64,000 nt of DNA from the NCBI GenBank assembly GCA_950295325.1, contig OX485809.1, forward strand, positions 17,360,001-17,424,000, in the 5' to 3' direction. The notes under the pieces are model-generated. The model was given only the letters and a program-made list of their open reading frames with translations, did not search any database and had not been told where the DNA came from. Within the stretch, counting starts at the first letter, position 1. Each line of letters begins with the position of its first letter. Positions 1-13,300 of the stretch are shown piece after piece. The position numbers and the translations under genes were made by a program. The DNA is from Polytrichum commune (taxonomy: Eukaryota; Streptophyta; Polytrichopsida; Polytrichales; Polytrichaceae).

Positions 1-732
1 TGTGGTAAGATGACTTCACAGAAGTGCAAAGTCAACTTCATGAAGGTTCCAAGCTGCTACATGAACCTTCCAACTCATTTTACCGGAGTAACTACCAATT
101 TCATGAACCTTCTAAATTAGTTCATGATTCTTCTAAATCAACTTGACATGTGACACACCTTAATTTCATGTTAGTGCACCTTCGCCTTTAGCAACTTCAT
201 GAATCTTCCAAACCAATTTCATAAATCTTCCAAACCAAGCAATTTTTGTATTTTCAACTTCTCGCCTTCTTGTTTCGCAACATCAAGTTGTTGGTGAGAG
301 CCTTCATGCTAGATCTGATAGAATAATTGATTTGAAAACGAATTTGTGTGCCCACATACAATTCTCTAGTTCTCTAGCAGTGAAACAATTATGTATTGTA
401 TTGATCCAATTCTCTAGCATGCTCAAATTTTCTTATGAAATTTTGTAGCGGTTACTTGCCTAAAGGCATCTTTTGCACTACTCACCACGAATGTGCTAGT
501 ATGTTTGGTTCTCCCTCCTCATTCTTTGTGTTCCCAAACTATGATACACAATTTATTCATAAACAAAGTTTGTATAGCGTAGACACAATCAGCTTTTGTT
601 TGTATCACTTGAATCGTCTCCTACTGCTAGTACTAGTAATCATAGAATCTACAAGGGGCTACTGGAAATGAAGAGGAATTTTCACTTTGTTGGTTCCTTT
701 ACAAATCATAGAAGACACTCCACTACCTGATA

Positions 733-865
733 CTCCCTCCATCCCAAAATGATTGTCCTACCCCCCGGAGTTTTCTATCCTAAAATGTTTGTCTTACAAA
801 CATTTTGGGACGTTTTGGGACATAAAACTCCAAGGGGTAGGACAATCATTTTGGGACAGAGAAAG
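733..865. mobile_element. Stowaway-like MITE (Tc1/mariner type)
   Basis: A 133 bp palindromic element. Its left end begins CTCCCTCCATCCCAAAATGA and its right end is the near inverse (TCATTTTGGGACAGAG). It is flanked on both sides by the dinucleotide TA, the target duplication of Tc1/mariner elements. The CTCCCTCC terminus is the Stowaway hallmark. It contains no coding sequence; the reading frame at 753-1031 that crosses it is fortuitous. Confidence 0.88.
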
Positions 866-994
866 TACTTTAGAAGACAAACCCTATGCTCCTTTATCTG
901 GAGTTTATGAGTACTTAGAAAATGATCCAAAATGTGACAATGAAAAGAAACTTCAAGTACAAAACCTTTGGAAATTTTGTTTTTGCGAATGCTT

Positions 995-1425
995 CAGACC
1001 TTGGACAACTAATCAACTAATTCAACTATAAGCTAACTAGTTGAATTTCGTAACTATAGTTGTTTGCGATTTGACTTGTCAAAAAATGTAGTTTACTATA
1101 GTTATATCTAGTTAACTTAAGTTGAGTTTAGCATGCTCATGTAATTTTGTTGTAGTGTTGTAGTGTCAGTGGTATATTATTTGTGTTGGTGTACATGGAG
1201 GTTGTTCCGGAGCCCAACACTGTGAGTGATTGCATAAAGGCGTTTCTTGATGATCCTCAGTGGCCTAAGCATATGAAAGACCCTCAATTGAAGCAAATCA
1301 AGAGGCAAACTTCTTCAAATATAGAAAAATACTTGGAATTTTTCTAGTTAACCATAGTTGTCCCCTAAAATGTATTGAGAAAAATTTAGTTAACTGTAGT
1401 TATTTTGGTAGTTGTCCAAGGTCTA
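995..1425. mobile_element. hAT-like non-autonomous element, 8-bp target duplication
   Basis: A 431 bp element whose ends are CAGACCTTGGACAACTA and the inverse of TAGACCTTGGACAACTA. It is flanked by a perfect 8 bp direct repeat GAATGCTT (987-994 and 1426-1433). CA/TA-G termini with an 8 bp duplication indicate the hAT superfamily. The interior holds a short open frame (about 1195-1347, 50 residues, with the acidic stretch FLDDPQWPKHM) that matches no family I recognise. A diverged copy in the opposite orientation lies at 13907-14731. Confidence 0.75.
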
Positions 1426-2497
1426 GAATGCTTGAAGATTGACGAAGTTTGTACACATACTATATTTCTTCACAAGTTCTAATACTTCACATGTTTTAAA
1501 ACATTCTTCACAAAATTTGTTACCGTCTTCACAAGTTGTGTTTAGTATAGTAGCCATGCCTAGTCGCCCACATAGAAATAATTGCATAGATGCTACATTT
1601 CACTCACAAATCATATATTTTATTTATAACAAGGTCTTATCTTATGCTGACACAAGTGAATGTTATGGTTATCCTTACGAGACTATTAAGAGCATAGGTA
1701 GAGCTTTGAAGAAAATAGTCAATTAGTACCCAAACTCAGAGGCAATGTTCACTATCCAATTTTTCAAGATGAGCACATTCAACGGTTAGTGAAGAGACTT
1801 CATGTAGATGCAAACATCACCATAGAATCTCTCCATCGTTAGCTGAATGAAGCTTTTCAATTCCCATGCCTTGTATCTATAAGTTTTGTCTCAAAAGCCA
1901 TTCAAAATCAAACCCTCAAGTTGATGCGCTGTGAACCAAATGAATTATAATAATGAAGAACATCTTTAGAGAGCGCATAGAGTGGTGTCAAAAGTTTTTA
2001 GAGCTCTGTGGCACTAAAGCTGATGTACCCACGTTGGTCAAATGTACGTTGAAACCAACCTCATCCAGGACTTACAGTATCCATGTTGGTCATTGGAAAA
2101 TTGAAAAAATTATGACCTTGTGGAATTAACAGAACTTGAAAAGGAATAAATTAAATGTACAATCCTGTGTGTAGAATACTCGCATATAACTCAAAACACT
2201 GCCCGGTGCTCTAAACTGCCTGACATTCTGCTTCTAGAGAGGCTTATACCTTCAAGCTTTATGAACATTTCCAAATCAGGATATTTCATCATACTACCGG
2301 GACTAAAGCCTCACTACAACTGCTGACCTGGCATGAGGATGACATGGTGAATGACCAGTTTCCCAAACAAAAAGGGCACCCTGTTGGTGCCAATCGATTT
2401 CACCAGTGTTTATGTCCTGCTATTTGGCAGGTCAACACCTAAAATGGGCCATACTGAAGAGGCTTTCAATTATAGTCTTCAAATACAAAGTGGGAGT

Positions 2498-5400
2498 CTA
2501 GGTTTCACCTTTGCCTTCACCTTCAAAATGAACCATGGCTGGTTTCACCTTTCGGCTTGGCTTTTTGGGGCTTGGGCTAAAGGCTGATGGACAGAGGCTC
2601 TTCAATGTACAGTTCTCGCACTTTGGGGCCATCGGTTTGCACATCTGCAAGGTAAACCAGGAGGCATACTTTGATAAGCATGGAACAACCCTTAAGGGTC
2701 AAACTCATATTGCTATAATTTCATTTAAGTTTGGCCTCATTGAACCAAAATAGGTTGCTAGTCATTCATATTCAAGCATTACCTCCAAGAATGCACAAGA
2801 AGCCAAAAGAAATAATTGGTTATGTATGCACACCAACCAATAGGAAATCAAAGGGTACCAACTCCCAAAAAAATATCCCATTAAATCAGGCATTGAATTT
2901 GGCACCCGAGTGTCACCCATGAAGACATTTGGATCCTTTCAAACAGGCATTGACAAAAGGAAAGGGTGAGTGTCACCTGCTGGCCAAATCCCACAAAGAG
3001 AAAACTGATGTCTGCCCACAAGGCACGAGGAAGCCACGATTCTAGTGTCTTGCGAGTCAATTCAGGTGTGGCATTTGTGGGCACCCAGCCAAGACGAGAG
3101 CATACCCTCCTAACATTCGTGTCCACAATTAAACCCTCTTCTCCCCTGCATCCCATTTCAGATCAATCAGTGTTGGTCCATGAAAGACTCCAAATCCCAC
3201 TGTCACAAACCAAAACACATATATCACCTGATCCAAAACAAAACAAAGCTAGACAACAAACAAAACCCGGTCCTGATCCCTAATAGTAACTAGACTACCC
3301 TAGTGTATAGTAATACTCCAACAGAGCCCACCCGGAAGGATATTGTGTACTTTCAAAGGTGGACACCTTGAACAGGCACAGACAACCCAGCCTGCACCTA
3401 ATCTCTCCCAGGACAAGCCCCTATATTCCACATGCTTGATTGAAAATGTCTGGTTCACTTGGATATGCCACTATGATTGGGCGGACCATAGTCGTAGTGC
3501 AACAGAAATCAAGTGCTAGTAAGGTCACCCATCCGAGCACTATTCTAGCCTTAGGTGTCCACCTCAAAGTATACAAGTTCAGATAACTTACATGTCGAAT
3601 GCCACCCATAAGACCAGCAGGGCAACTTTTGGTCCCACTCCCGGCAGCTTCATCTGAAGTACATGAGCATCACATTAAATACAAGAGAAAAGGATCACCA
3701 TTGATGTAATAAACATTATAGAACAACAAAAATCTGCACAAAGCAATCAGTGAATGAGTTGTTGGTGCAGAGAATTAGGTTTCTTAGAATACACTTTAAG
3801 AGAAGAGACATACAAGCTCGTCAAGTGAACATGGAACTGATCCATTATGAGGTGGTCTTGAGAGTGTTTCTGCAATGGACTTCATGTACTTCGCCTTCTT
3901 GCTGGAATTACAAACCACTACATTTCAAAGATGTCAGTATCAACAATTTAAAGGCTAGACTTGATATCAACAAGCAGATATTAGTCACTTTGCCCATGTA
4001 CTCCATGATTCAGGCTTGTGGTGGAATTTCAGATATCTTTGTTACTCAAATATTGGATGGTACCATGTGCTTGCCTACCTGGCACAAAAATGTATGTCTG
4101 TCTAGAGCCACCCAACAATTCCAGCCAAACCAGTATTGAAATGATTATAAACCTCTTATTTTTTTATATAAGGTAGAGAATGCTAAATTCGTACCCCACC
4201 CAAAACTGACACTCTAAAATCTTGCACAATAAGTACATGTTGATTTTGAGAATGTTCACCACCTTAACATCAAGCTCCAATGATGGTTTTGGATTATCTA
4301 CCAATAAATCTTTGAAATCTTTGAAACTCTTATAACTTTTGCAACAGAATGCATATATTTTGGTGCATTGAAATCCCCGTTTGATTGTTAACGAGAATCG
4401 TTTAAAAACCTGTTGATGTAAAATGACTTAAAAGTGACTGCTTTAGTACCGTCTGCCTTAGGAGAATTTCTGTAAGTTCAGCATAAGCACATTTTATACC
4501 TGTAAAATCCAACAGGTTTCAAAATTTCTGCCAATGCATCCACCTCAACAGAGTCGCTTGCAATCTGAGTTATTGTAAGCCCGCCTGGCATGGCATGGAG
4601 CCGCTGCATGGCAGCTCCCGTGACCGCATCACGGGTTTGTGAGCTAATCATGGCTGCTACAAGTGCATGAAACCTTTGCGTTTCTTTGTCAGCCGAAACA
4701 TCCAGTAGCTACAAATACCCAGCCAAGTTACAGTGAAATGTCAACAATGACAATGTATCTTGTTCTTGCCCAAAAATAGAACAGAACTCCAGATCTACAG
4801 TAGTTAAACAAAGTTGCTTCCCGTAGCACAAAAAGAATCCTCTTGACCAGAAAATATTAAGACAAATTTAAGAATTTTGGATGCAGATGGACTATACAAA
4901 ACTGGGGAGTTGGCCTGACCTGATGGGTACCAAAGAGATCAACAGGTGCATCCTTGTCTATCCGCATGGATCTGCAAAGGAACATATATAGGTCAGATCA
5001 CCTCTCCAGAAATCAAGGTAGTCATTCCTTGTGGTAAAACATTTCATAAGCCAACTATCTCAAATGAGTGTAATAAGGCCACTTCCTGATACTTCACCCT
5101 CAAATATGTCAGGAACAGTGGAGATAGTTGATTATGTCACCTGATTTCCTCAACAATCTTCTCCCAGTGAGGAGGAGATCTTCCCTTTTGTTCACCCTCA
5201 GCCTTAGTTTGAAACCGACTGACTTTTGTCTCATTTGATTCATTCTTCAGATCCTTCTGTGTTGCAATATGACCTGATAATTTGTACAAAAGGAACAGAT
5301 GAGAACTAAAACAGAACTCCCCTATGTGATTCAAATTTCAAGCCACAGAACGTGTAGAATGGTTCATGAGAAAACTCCACAACTATGCATTCTGATTAAA

Positions 5401-7013
5401 TGAGGTGCTTTCATTTAATTATACGGTATTTCTTTAGCCTACTGCCGTCTTTTCCAGGAGTTCCTTCTAATGCCCAAATCCATTGAACACAATTCCATTT
5501 CTTTAAACAATGACCTGAAAAGGACCATGGTTCATGTCTGTTCCTAGTAACAACTCAAAATTTTAGCATCATCTCATTTCTTAGTCAGTCTTATTCAAAT
5601 GCAAATCTCATAATTTGACTATATTTCCATGACCCACCTACCTTTGATGTCCTCAATATCCACCTCTGCTTTCACATTGACAACTTCTGAAACTCGTCTT
5701 CCGCCAGCTGCAACAGGGTCGAACAATTCTTTCTTCACTATTAATTTTCTCCTCTGCACAGACCACATAAAATTTTATTGAAGCAATTTGTGTCAAATGA
5801 CTCTGTAAATCAGGGAGTCTGACCTCAATTTCAAGGCCACCGGATCAGCAGATATTAAATAGTCGTACAGGATGATTGCAAAGACAAAGGGACTGAAAGG
5901 TTGAGGTGTACCAGGGTGACAGCAGCCCACCTTGTCTGTGCGTGCTGACTGGCCAATACTTGTTGTTGGAACAGATTGAGGCTTGACATCAGCATCATAC
6001 TCATGCGGCTCCTCCTGCTTCGTTACACCAAGTGAAATGCCACTATGAGGAAACAGCTTCATCCATATAATTTTAACCCTGAAAGGCATCATCATCCGGA
6101 CATGGGACTCTCACTTTCCAATGATTTAGATCTTGCTCAGAAAGAAAAATAGTTTTCCTCCACAGAATATTGTCCTTGACATGGCTATGAAATTGTCTAT
6201 TCACATGATTGGAGAATTTCATGACCAGCTAACCTCTACAGCTCATGAACTACTCACATCTCAGGAGACAATTTGATCACTTCAAGATCATATCATGCTT
6301 GCAACTTTCCACCAATCTTTAGTTTTCCTAATTTCATCCAATCATATTGAGTTTCTCATCAAAACCAACGAGATTTGTGATTATGATGATTTTTCAAAAA
6401 AATAATTTCTAAATTCATTATGGGAGGACCAAAAGCACATTTAACCCCTTGGAAATGTTATTTCCTAACACATTTTAGCAAATGCATAACCCGAGTTCAT
6501 CTACGATAAACAGCCTTTTCATACTTAACAGTGAATGTCACAATTTGTACTCATCCTAGCACAAGCAATCGTCTTATACATTAATCCCTTGTGAAAAACA
6601 TGAACTTAGAGTGCAGGCTTTGGATTCATAATCCAACCTACAATCTGTCCTCATGCAAGGGCATCCTCAATCACATTCTGCACATGCCCTTGACCAACAC
6701 CTACTCAGCTGTGCTTAAATCTCGTTGCAAATTGCCTTCAACCACACAAAAAATGCAAACTTCCAGTACAGAGCTAGGGTAACGTCCAAAGTATTTATCC
6801 ACACAGTTTCTCAGGGCCCGATCAAATACAGCTCTTGCCCCTCGGCAATAGACGAAATTTTGCACAAATATTCGCACCAATTTCAATAATAAAAGAGAAA
6901 TCCCCTCCCTGCACAGAGTAACCGGAAACAAATGAAATTGCACAAACCTTGAGCTTCCGGGATGAACCTGCCACTGACGAGAAGGAGAATGCAGCGAACA
7001 CATTGTCCTCCAT
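2498..7013 (-). CDS. NTH1: Endonuclease III homologue (DNA glycosylase/AP lyase)
   Basis: Bifunctional base-excision repair enzyme that removes oxidised pyrimidines and nicks the AP site; plant homologues act in the nucleus and plastids. Exons read on the minus strand: 6042-5931, 5753-5642, 5273-5141, 4971-4920, 4708-4500, 3901-3814, 3653-3592, 3145-2977 and 2644-2498. All junctions are GT-AG and phases agree, giving about 361 residues. Visible motifs in order: PVDLFGTH; the glycosylase helix MISSQTRDAVTGAAMQRL; the helix-hairpin-helix LPGVGPKVA with the catalytic Lys; VDTNVRR with the catalytic Asp; GFGQQ; and the iron-sulfur cluster motif C-x6-C-x2-C-x5-C (CKPMAPKCENCTLKSLC). Family members normally read VDTHVHR, so His to Asn and His to Arg changes stand out. 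The N terminus is unresolved: a candidate first exon at 7013-6948 (MEDNVFAAFSF) does not join 6042 in phase, so another small exon or a start at 6095 is possible. The 446 bp intron at 3591-3146 carries a 5S-like inverted repeat. Confidence 0.88.
3349..3570. repeat. Inverted repeat with 5S rRNA-like segment, in NTH1 intron
   Basis: Arms of 18-20 bases (ACTTTCAAAGGTGGACACCT at 3349-3368 and its near inverse at 3553-3570) enclose about 180 bp. On the minus strand, about 3560-3495 reads GTGCTCGGATGGGTGACC and later TGTTGCAC, which resembles the 3' half of plant 5S rRNA including its internal promoter block (GGATGGGTGACC). It could be a 5S-derived SINE or a 5S pseudogene inside a MITE. A short related motif, TGGTCCRCCCAATCAT, recurs on the minus strand near 53445-53455. 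Confidence 0.5.
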
Positions 7014-9750
7014 GGATCAAGGGAGTTGAGAAAAGTGGTCATCCAAACCTTGATTCAAACACGGTCATCAGATTTCACCGGTGCATCCATCGAGTTCTCG
7101 AAAATTCCCCGAATTCAACGATGCAAGACAGGGGGTTTAGGGTTTAAGGTTTGGTGCGGACCTTCTCTACATTCCTGAAGAATGCGTACAATACAGCTCA
7201 TGGATGTTCTTCATCCATCTTGCATGTGGATTGAACTTTAACTTAAATGGATGAGATACATCCATTGATGACTAGAGCCATTAATGTGGCTACTTAAGAT
7301 TAAATGAAATTGCACGATGTCTTGCACTGCTTGATGTGCCCCACTAAATGTCCATGTCTCGAGATTTCCCAAGTAATATTTGTGCCTTGGAAGCACATGT
7401 CATGGAAAGGAGTAATTATGCTATCTTTATACAAATATTGACTCCAAAGAGAAGGAGAAAAGCTTTTGACACCATAGTCATGGCTCACAACCAACATAAA
7501 ATATGAACCCCCCCCCCCTCATCGGCACAAAGGTTGGAATTCAACCCCATATTGGCTATCACGGCATGTGTAAGAGGCACAATACACGAAGATTCGATTG
7601 CACTATTGATTCAAACTAAAAAGTCATATTTCTATTCACAACCCAAAACAACTAATGAAATGTAGACACCAACGCATCATAAAATATCACGTTGCGTACC
7701 TAATTAAGAGAAAACTTGACAATTGACAGTTGTATATCTCCGCCCTCCCTAGTCCCCTCTATATAGAACCCATCTTCCAGAAGCAAGACACACACCTTAT
7801 CATGTAGCATGCCAGATAACCATGACTAGTATAAGGAGAATGGGAGTCACATTCACGTTGGTGCATGAACACCGACGTGTCTTTTGCTTTTCTTTTTTTG
7901 GCGCAAAGCCCGTAATTGGTGGCCTCCGAATGGAGCTTCTTGGGCCACTCTTGTTGTAAGGCTATGCCCTCCCCTACATTGAACAAGTTATTGGTTTGAT
8001 GTTTGATTAATTTGAAGAAGAGACTATGTGAGATATGATCTTTACGGTGTATTCCCAAGCACGTGGTTATGAAGGACACTCTAGTTGGTTTTAAAAATGG
8101 ACAAATTAGGTATTGCTATCATCTTCCTTGAACAAATTGAGGTTGAGAAAATTTCTTGCGCTTCAATGTGGTGTGCAAATATGCAGTCTATATTAAACTA
8201 TAGACCAAACTCTCAAGGAAACAACAACATGGGAAGGCGGTGATGGACTTTCAACTTGCATGTGTGCTCGACTTCTCAAAGGAAGCATACTTAGCATATT
8301 CTTAAGTTGTGTTGGCCTACTTGAATGCTTTGTTATCTATTTTCAGGTGGTTTTTTGAGATTTTATAAAAGATAAATAAGTTTGTAGTGTTTGGTTGTCC
8401 CAAGTGCATGAGATCTTGTGTAACATGGATGCCTTTGGGAGCAAATACTTACTTCGTGTTCTTGATCATCACTGTCACATATGAGTATGTTTATTTTTCC
8501 TTGGCATAAGACAATAAAGTTACCCATCAATTCAACAAGAGTTTGGGTGGGGAGTTGGTTGTTCTGCATCCAAATCTTTTCCATGTTCAATTAGTTTTCA
8601 TATTATGTATGGAGTTGATTTGGAGGTTTGAATAAAGGACATTACGTATCGGTTCACCAAGGAGTCAAACTCATTTCAGCACCTCTTGGCATGCCAAAAC
8701 AATTTTGATCCTTAATGAACCAATGTATAGAAAGTTCCTTGTTCAAACCTCCACACGGACTCCAAACATGCATTGAAAACTTACTAAACATGGAAAGCAT
8801 TGTATGCAAAACAACCAAATCCCATGCAAAAACTTATCTTGAATCAAAGGATAACTCCAACACACCAAACAAAAGGCTTCGAACCCATAAATATAGAGGA
8901 CTTCAATTTTAAGACTTCACGAGGCTCATAGTAATTGTGTCGCTTGAGCATATCGCAAGAACTCGGAGGAAACTATCTCAATAGTAAATCTGTTATAAGT
9001 ACTTTAAATTAGACAACGGTTTGTGCCTTCTATCATCATAATATTATCCTCTTGGGAAGTCAAAAAGTTACAATCCTTAAGTATGCACTCATGCCTACAT
9101 TGTTCAAAATGTAGGGATGTTCCCATTCCCTCACTTGGGTACCCGAAAACCGATGTAATCTAGGAGCAACAAAGCTAGGCGGCTCTTCTTTGAGAGAGAG
9201 AGAAGAAACGCTGACCCCTGGTAGGATCAGCATGATTGAAATGCCCGTTCGACCCACCCTTGATATTATGTCCACCACTCTTCTTTCACTTCTATCCCAT
9301 TGACAAAGAACACCCAACGGAACAACACGCAAAACCAAATGCCAAGGCAATTGGTAGTTTTGGAAGTTGTCATGGATCGAACTACTAGACACACGTGCTC
9401 CTTCAAGCCGGTAGAAAGTTTCGGTGTGTTTGTACGAGGGCTTGACTTGGGGTTATATATCTTGATAACACCAAAGTTTGGTTGGCTCGAGGCAATGCAT
9501 GATATTCTTTTCTTACGAATTCAACTCTAATAAAGGATGCATCATGAAAAAATAGTTCATGAATATTGTGGATGCACATAAGCGGTTAGTAAGATTCTTG
9601 GACATCGTAACATTTATACATGCTCACAAATGTCACCTTGTTCGTGAAATATGGTAGCAAAAACATTCGGAGATTGTAGTGAGCTTGAATGATGCCTATT
9701 GTATGAACATGTTTTGAGTTTACATATAAGCTCGCGGCTATGATCAAGGT

Positions 9751-9754
<4 letters not shown>

Positions 9755-9803
<49 letters not shown>
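9755..9803. repeat. (CT)n microsatellite
   Basis: About 24 uninterrupted CT dinucleotides. Read on the other strand it generates an Arg-Glu repeat frame, which is an artefact of the repeat. Confidence 0.97.
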
Positions 9804-9806
<3 letters not shown>

Positions 9807-12800
9807 AATCGACCCAGTAACAAAATATAACCCCAAAGGAAAATTTCTTTGGGGTTAGGTGAAAGTTACCTAACAAATATCCACCGTAGATCTGGTACTT
9901 TACATCTATGGTCAAGGCTTGTTACATAATCCTATATTAAGCGAAATGAAACGTGTGAACCTTCTTTCAAAGGTTAAGCCACAAGTGGCCATTTACCATG
10001 AGTAACGTATGGGATTAGTGTAAGTGGTGCAAACTAGTAAAGGTGGGAGGTGTGTATAACCTGCCTCAAATTTCGGTTGCATAAGGTTAAAATGGCTAAG
10101 GAACATGTAGAATATTTATTGGTAGTATGTTTATTCAATGATGTGAAATGTATGATTATGTTGTACATGATTGTGTGACCTAGATAACAATTGGGTTATG
10201 GTGTTATTCACGTTGTGTACGTCACTAACCCTCTATGTGGATTTGGTTGGTCGCATGGGCACATGTGAGGCAGTCCCTTCACAAATTTGACAGCAATCTT
10301 AGGTTTTGTATATCATCTTCTTTCAAAAATAATATGTGTATGTTTCGTAGATCTTCTACATTTGGAATACAAAGCAATTTTGATTTGTAGTAGAACTTTG
10401 AAGTACCCTTGAGCATATTTTATTTTGAACTTGACCTTGTAAACTTTGGATATGGAATGCAACACCTTGCCTAAGGGTACAAAGGGTGAAACCTTAGTAG
10501 CTTAGGAGGCTAAGGTTTTAACTTTTTTAGTAGCATATTGAGTTGAGATAGTTACAATAATATGGAGAAATATAGTCATGGGGGATGGTCCCACCCACCC
10601 TCCCGAGTTTTGAAAGGCACATAGATGTGTAGAAGAATGGGTTGGCCTTTGAACAAGAGGATGTATTAAGAAGTGACTAAGCTTGAAAGTAAGCATAGAT
10701 CTACTCAAGAAATGCCCAACTCTCTCTCTACACCTAAATGCAATATTCTAAGAGGATTTGTGTTTTTTTTAAACAATTGAGACGGTTTAACCCCTAAAGG
10801 CTTGTGACATGAGACTTTCTTACATGATCACACGCATTGTTCACTTGCATTGTTCATGGATTCATTTTTGTAAGGTTAGAGAGTAATAACTTTGTGAAGC
10901 AAAGTTGTTTGATTTTATACTTATGATCGTATCCACATGGTTGGTTTCCACCTTGCTCAATAAACCCGTATCGGGTTCACATACAAGCTCGCAGTTATGA
11001 TCAAGGTGAAGCGTCTCTCCTTCATGCCAACATAAGAGGTTGTCTCACTCTAGTTGATTTCATCAAAAAACTCGGTGAACTCCATGCAAGCATTTTTCAA
11101 GTTTTTAATATTTTATTTTAATGGAAAAAACACCACAAGTAACGAATTTATAGGTTAGGGTAACATATTTTAACGTGAGACAAGCATATATAGATTTATG
11201 GTGTGCCAATTGATGAGAGTATGATAGCATTATTTATGGATGATAAGGAAAGAAAGGATCATCAAAATGGAAAATGATAACAACTCAAAGTGTAAATGAG
11301 TGTCAACAATTTTATTGTGGCATCCTGGGGGGGGGTCACTCCCTCTTATATTAATGCATACACATGCGCTCATGACTTATTTATCAAGGGGTTATTTACC
11401 TTGCAGAAAATATTATAAGGTATGGTATTTTTTTAAAATAAAGTAAATGCTTGTATTTTAATACACCCTATCAGTGATTCTAAATTTTTGGGGAATCATT
11501 TTTAAAAATCTCTATTTTACTTATACTGCCAAAGAAAACTGGAAAAAATTGCAATTCAAACAACACGTTGAAATTTCCCTCACGATATGTAGGTAGAGAA
11601 CATTAACTTCACATTGGATACGTTGATTCAGTAACTTTCAAGCCATCCAACTTGCGAAGTCATCCATCCAAGCTTTTTCAAAAGAAAATTACTTATTTTC
11701 ATCCACTAGCACAGACCCTACCCTAGACCCACTACCCCTAGTAATTATTTCCATGCTAATTTACAAGTACTAATATATGTGATGATATTCTACATGTAAA
11801 CATGTTTCATTATTCTAAAACCCCCTATATTGTATGTACAGTTTTTTGGCAAAATTAATCTACAATGAATATATTAGACCTTATTTTTTATCGCACGTTG
11901 TTTCTACAATTTTTGCCAGTGACCTCCCCCCCCCCTCGAGTGTGGCATACACAATGATGATCAATGTCTATGTTTTTTTTCCACACAAATGTCTTTTTAC
12001 AAGCTTAAAAAACATTGTTTTGTCCACATGTGGACACAAATGAAGTGATTTTGGTTAAAATTTCAACCACAATTGATTGATTCTTTTTAATATACCTAAC
12101 ATGAAATGCACATGTCATCACAAATTTGTGTGATTATCAAAAGATTTATCACAATCTTCAAATGATAAATACAATTTAAGATTAGAAAATAAAAATTTGT
12201 AACCCTCTCAAAAAATAGTGGTCAAATCTTAATTTAGAAAATATTGTTACATTTTCCAATTACTATTATTCATTTCTTCTAGACTCCAAGAAACAAAAGA
12301 TTACAAAGAATGTGGATTAAGCCATAACACTAAATTAAGTTCCACCAATGAGAAGTTGCCAAAGATGTTCCATGCTCTAAATGCAAGTTTATTTTGAATG
12401 ATTGTACATTGGTTGCACTTTGCATAAATTGAATTTATGCCAATTCATAACATTCAACTTTGCTTTTGAGCTTTGTTGTCACAATTTGCTAATAATGAGG
12501 GCCCCATGGTAACGGGTTTTGAGGGGAAAATAATTTGGATCATGACTATGGGCACCAATGTATTGACATTTGTGAGGCCATTCTCAAAGGACAAGTTGGG
12601 ACATGTGACCGCTACAATATGTTGTACATTGCATTTTTAAAGCTTCCATGTATTTGTGAAAGGTTGGAAGCAAGACCAAATGTTGGTTTTGAGACTGGGA
12701 GTTGCTGCACAACGTCGGTACATGGGCACATTGAAGTGGTAATTAACTCATACGTAGCAAACTTCTACCCTCATATTAAAGCTGGAATAATTGTCGACAT

Positions 12801-13204
12801 GTTCTTGGGCCACAATCATTGTTGAGTACTGGTATGTTAACATTGTATCACACGAACAATATCATTTATACTCATTTGGTGATGTGTGGATCTTGCAAAC
12901 GATCCAATGGAGTGTCATTCCAACATATTTCAGTGGTAGTTTATTTCACCATACTCTCATTAGAGTGTTAGGATATTGATATTTCAATCAACAACCCTTT
13001 CTATCACCACCAACCATTTTCATCAAGATCCCTTTCTATTTCCACACATTGTTGATTACTACGCAACCCTATTTTTTGTTTTCATAACATAAATAGTCCA
13101 CTATTCACAAAATGACACTATTTCTTGAAAAAATCAAGTGCATTTGATATATATAGAGAGAAAAAAGCCAAAAGAACAAACAACAACAATAACAACAACT
13201 CTTA

Positions 13205-13300
13205 AATAACATCGAGCCTAGGTCAATGGGCAAGGCATGAGGATCTCATGTGGTGGCTCTTAGTTATAGTCGATTGCCATGTGGCAAGGCCTTGTAGTTA
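13205..13300 (+). repeat. tRNA-like SINE head fragment (tentative)
   Basis: The segment around 13212 (GGTCAATGGGCAAGGC) followed by GATTGCCATGTGGCAAGG resembles the degenerate tRNA-like repeat at 20741-20860 and its inverse at 27770-27870. The promoter boxes are weak, so this is a low-confidence fragment. Confidence 0.35.

Noticed and set aside
3750-4139. 129-codon open frame on the plus strand
   Set aside because: It lies opposite an NTH1 exon (3901-3814) and flanking introns, and shows no motif; the minus-strand reading matches the family.
9586-9915. Arg-Glu repeat protein frames
   Set aside because: Produced entirely by the CT microsatellite at 9755-9803 read on the minus strand.
12535-12825. 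96-codon frame with a Gly-Ser-Cys-Cys motif, considered as a GDSL-lipase fragment
   Set aside because: Only one short motif resembles that family and the catalytic block is absent.
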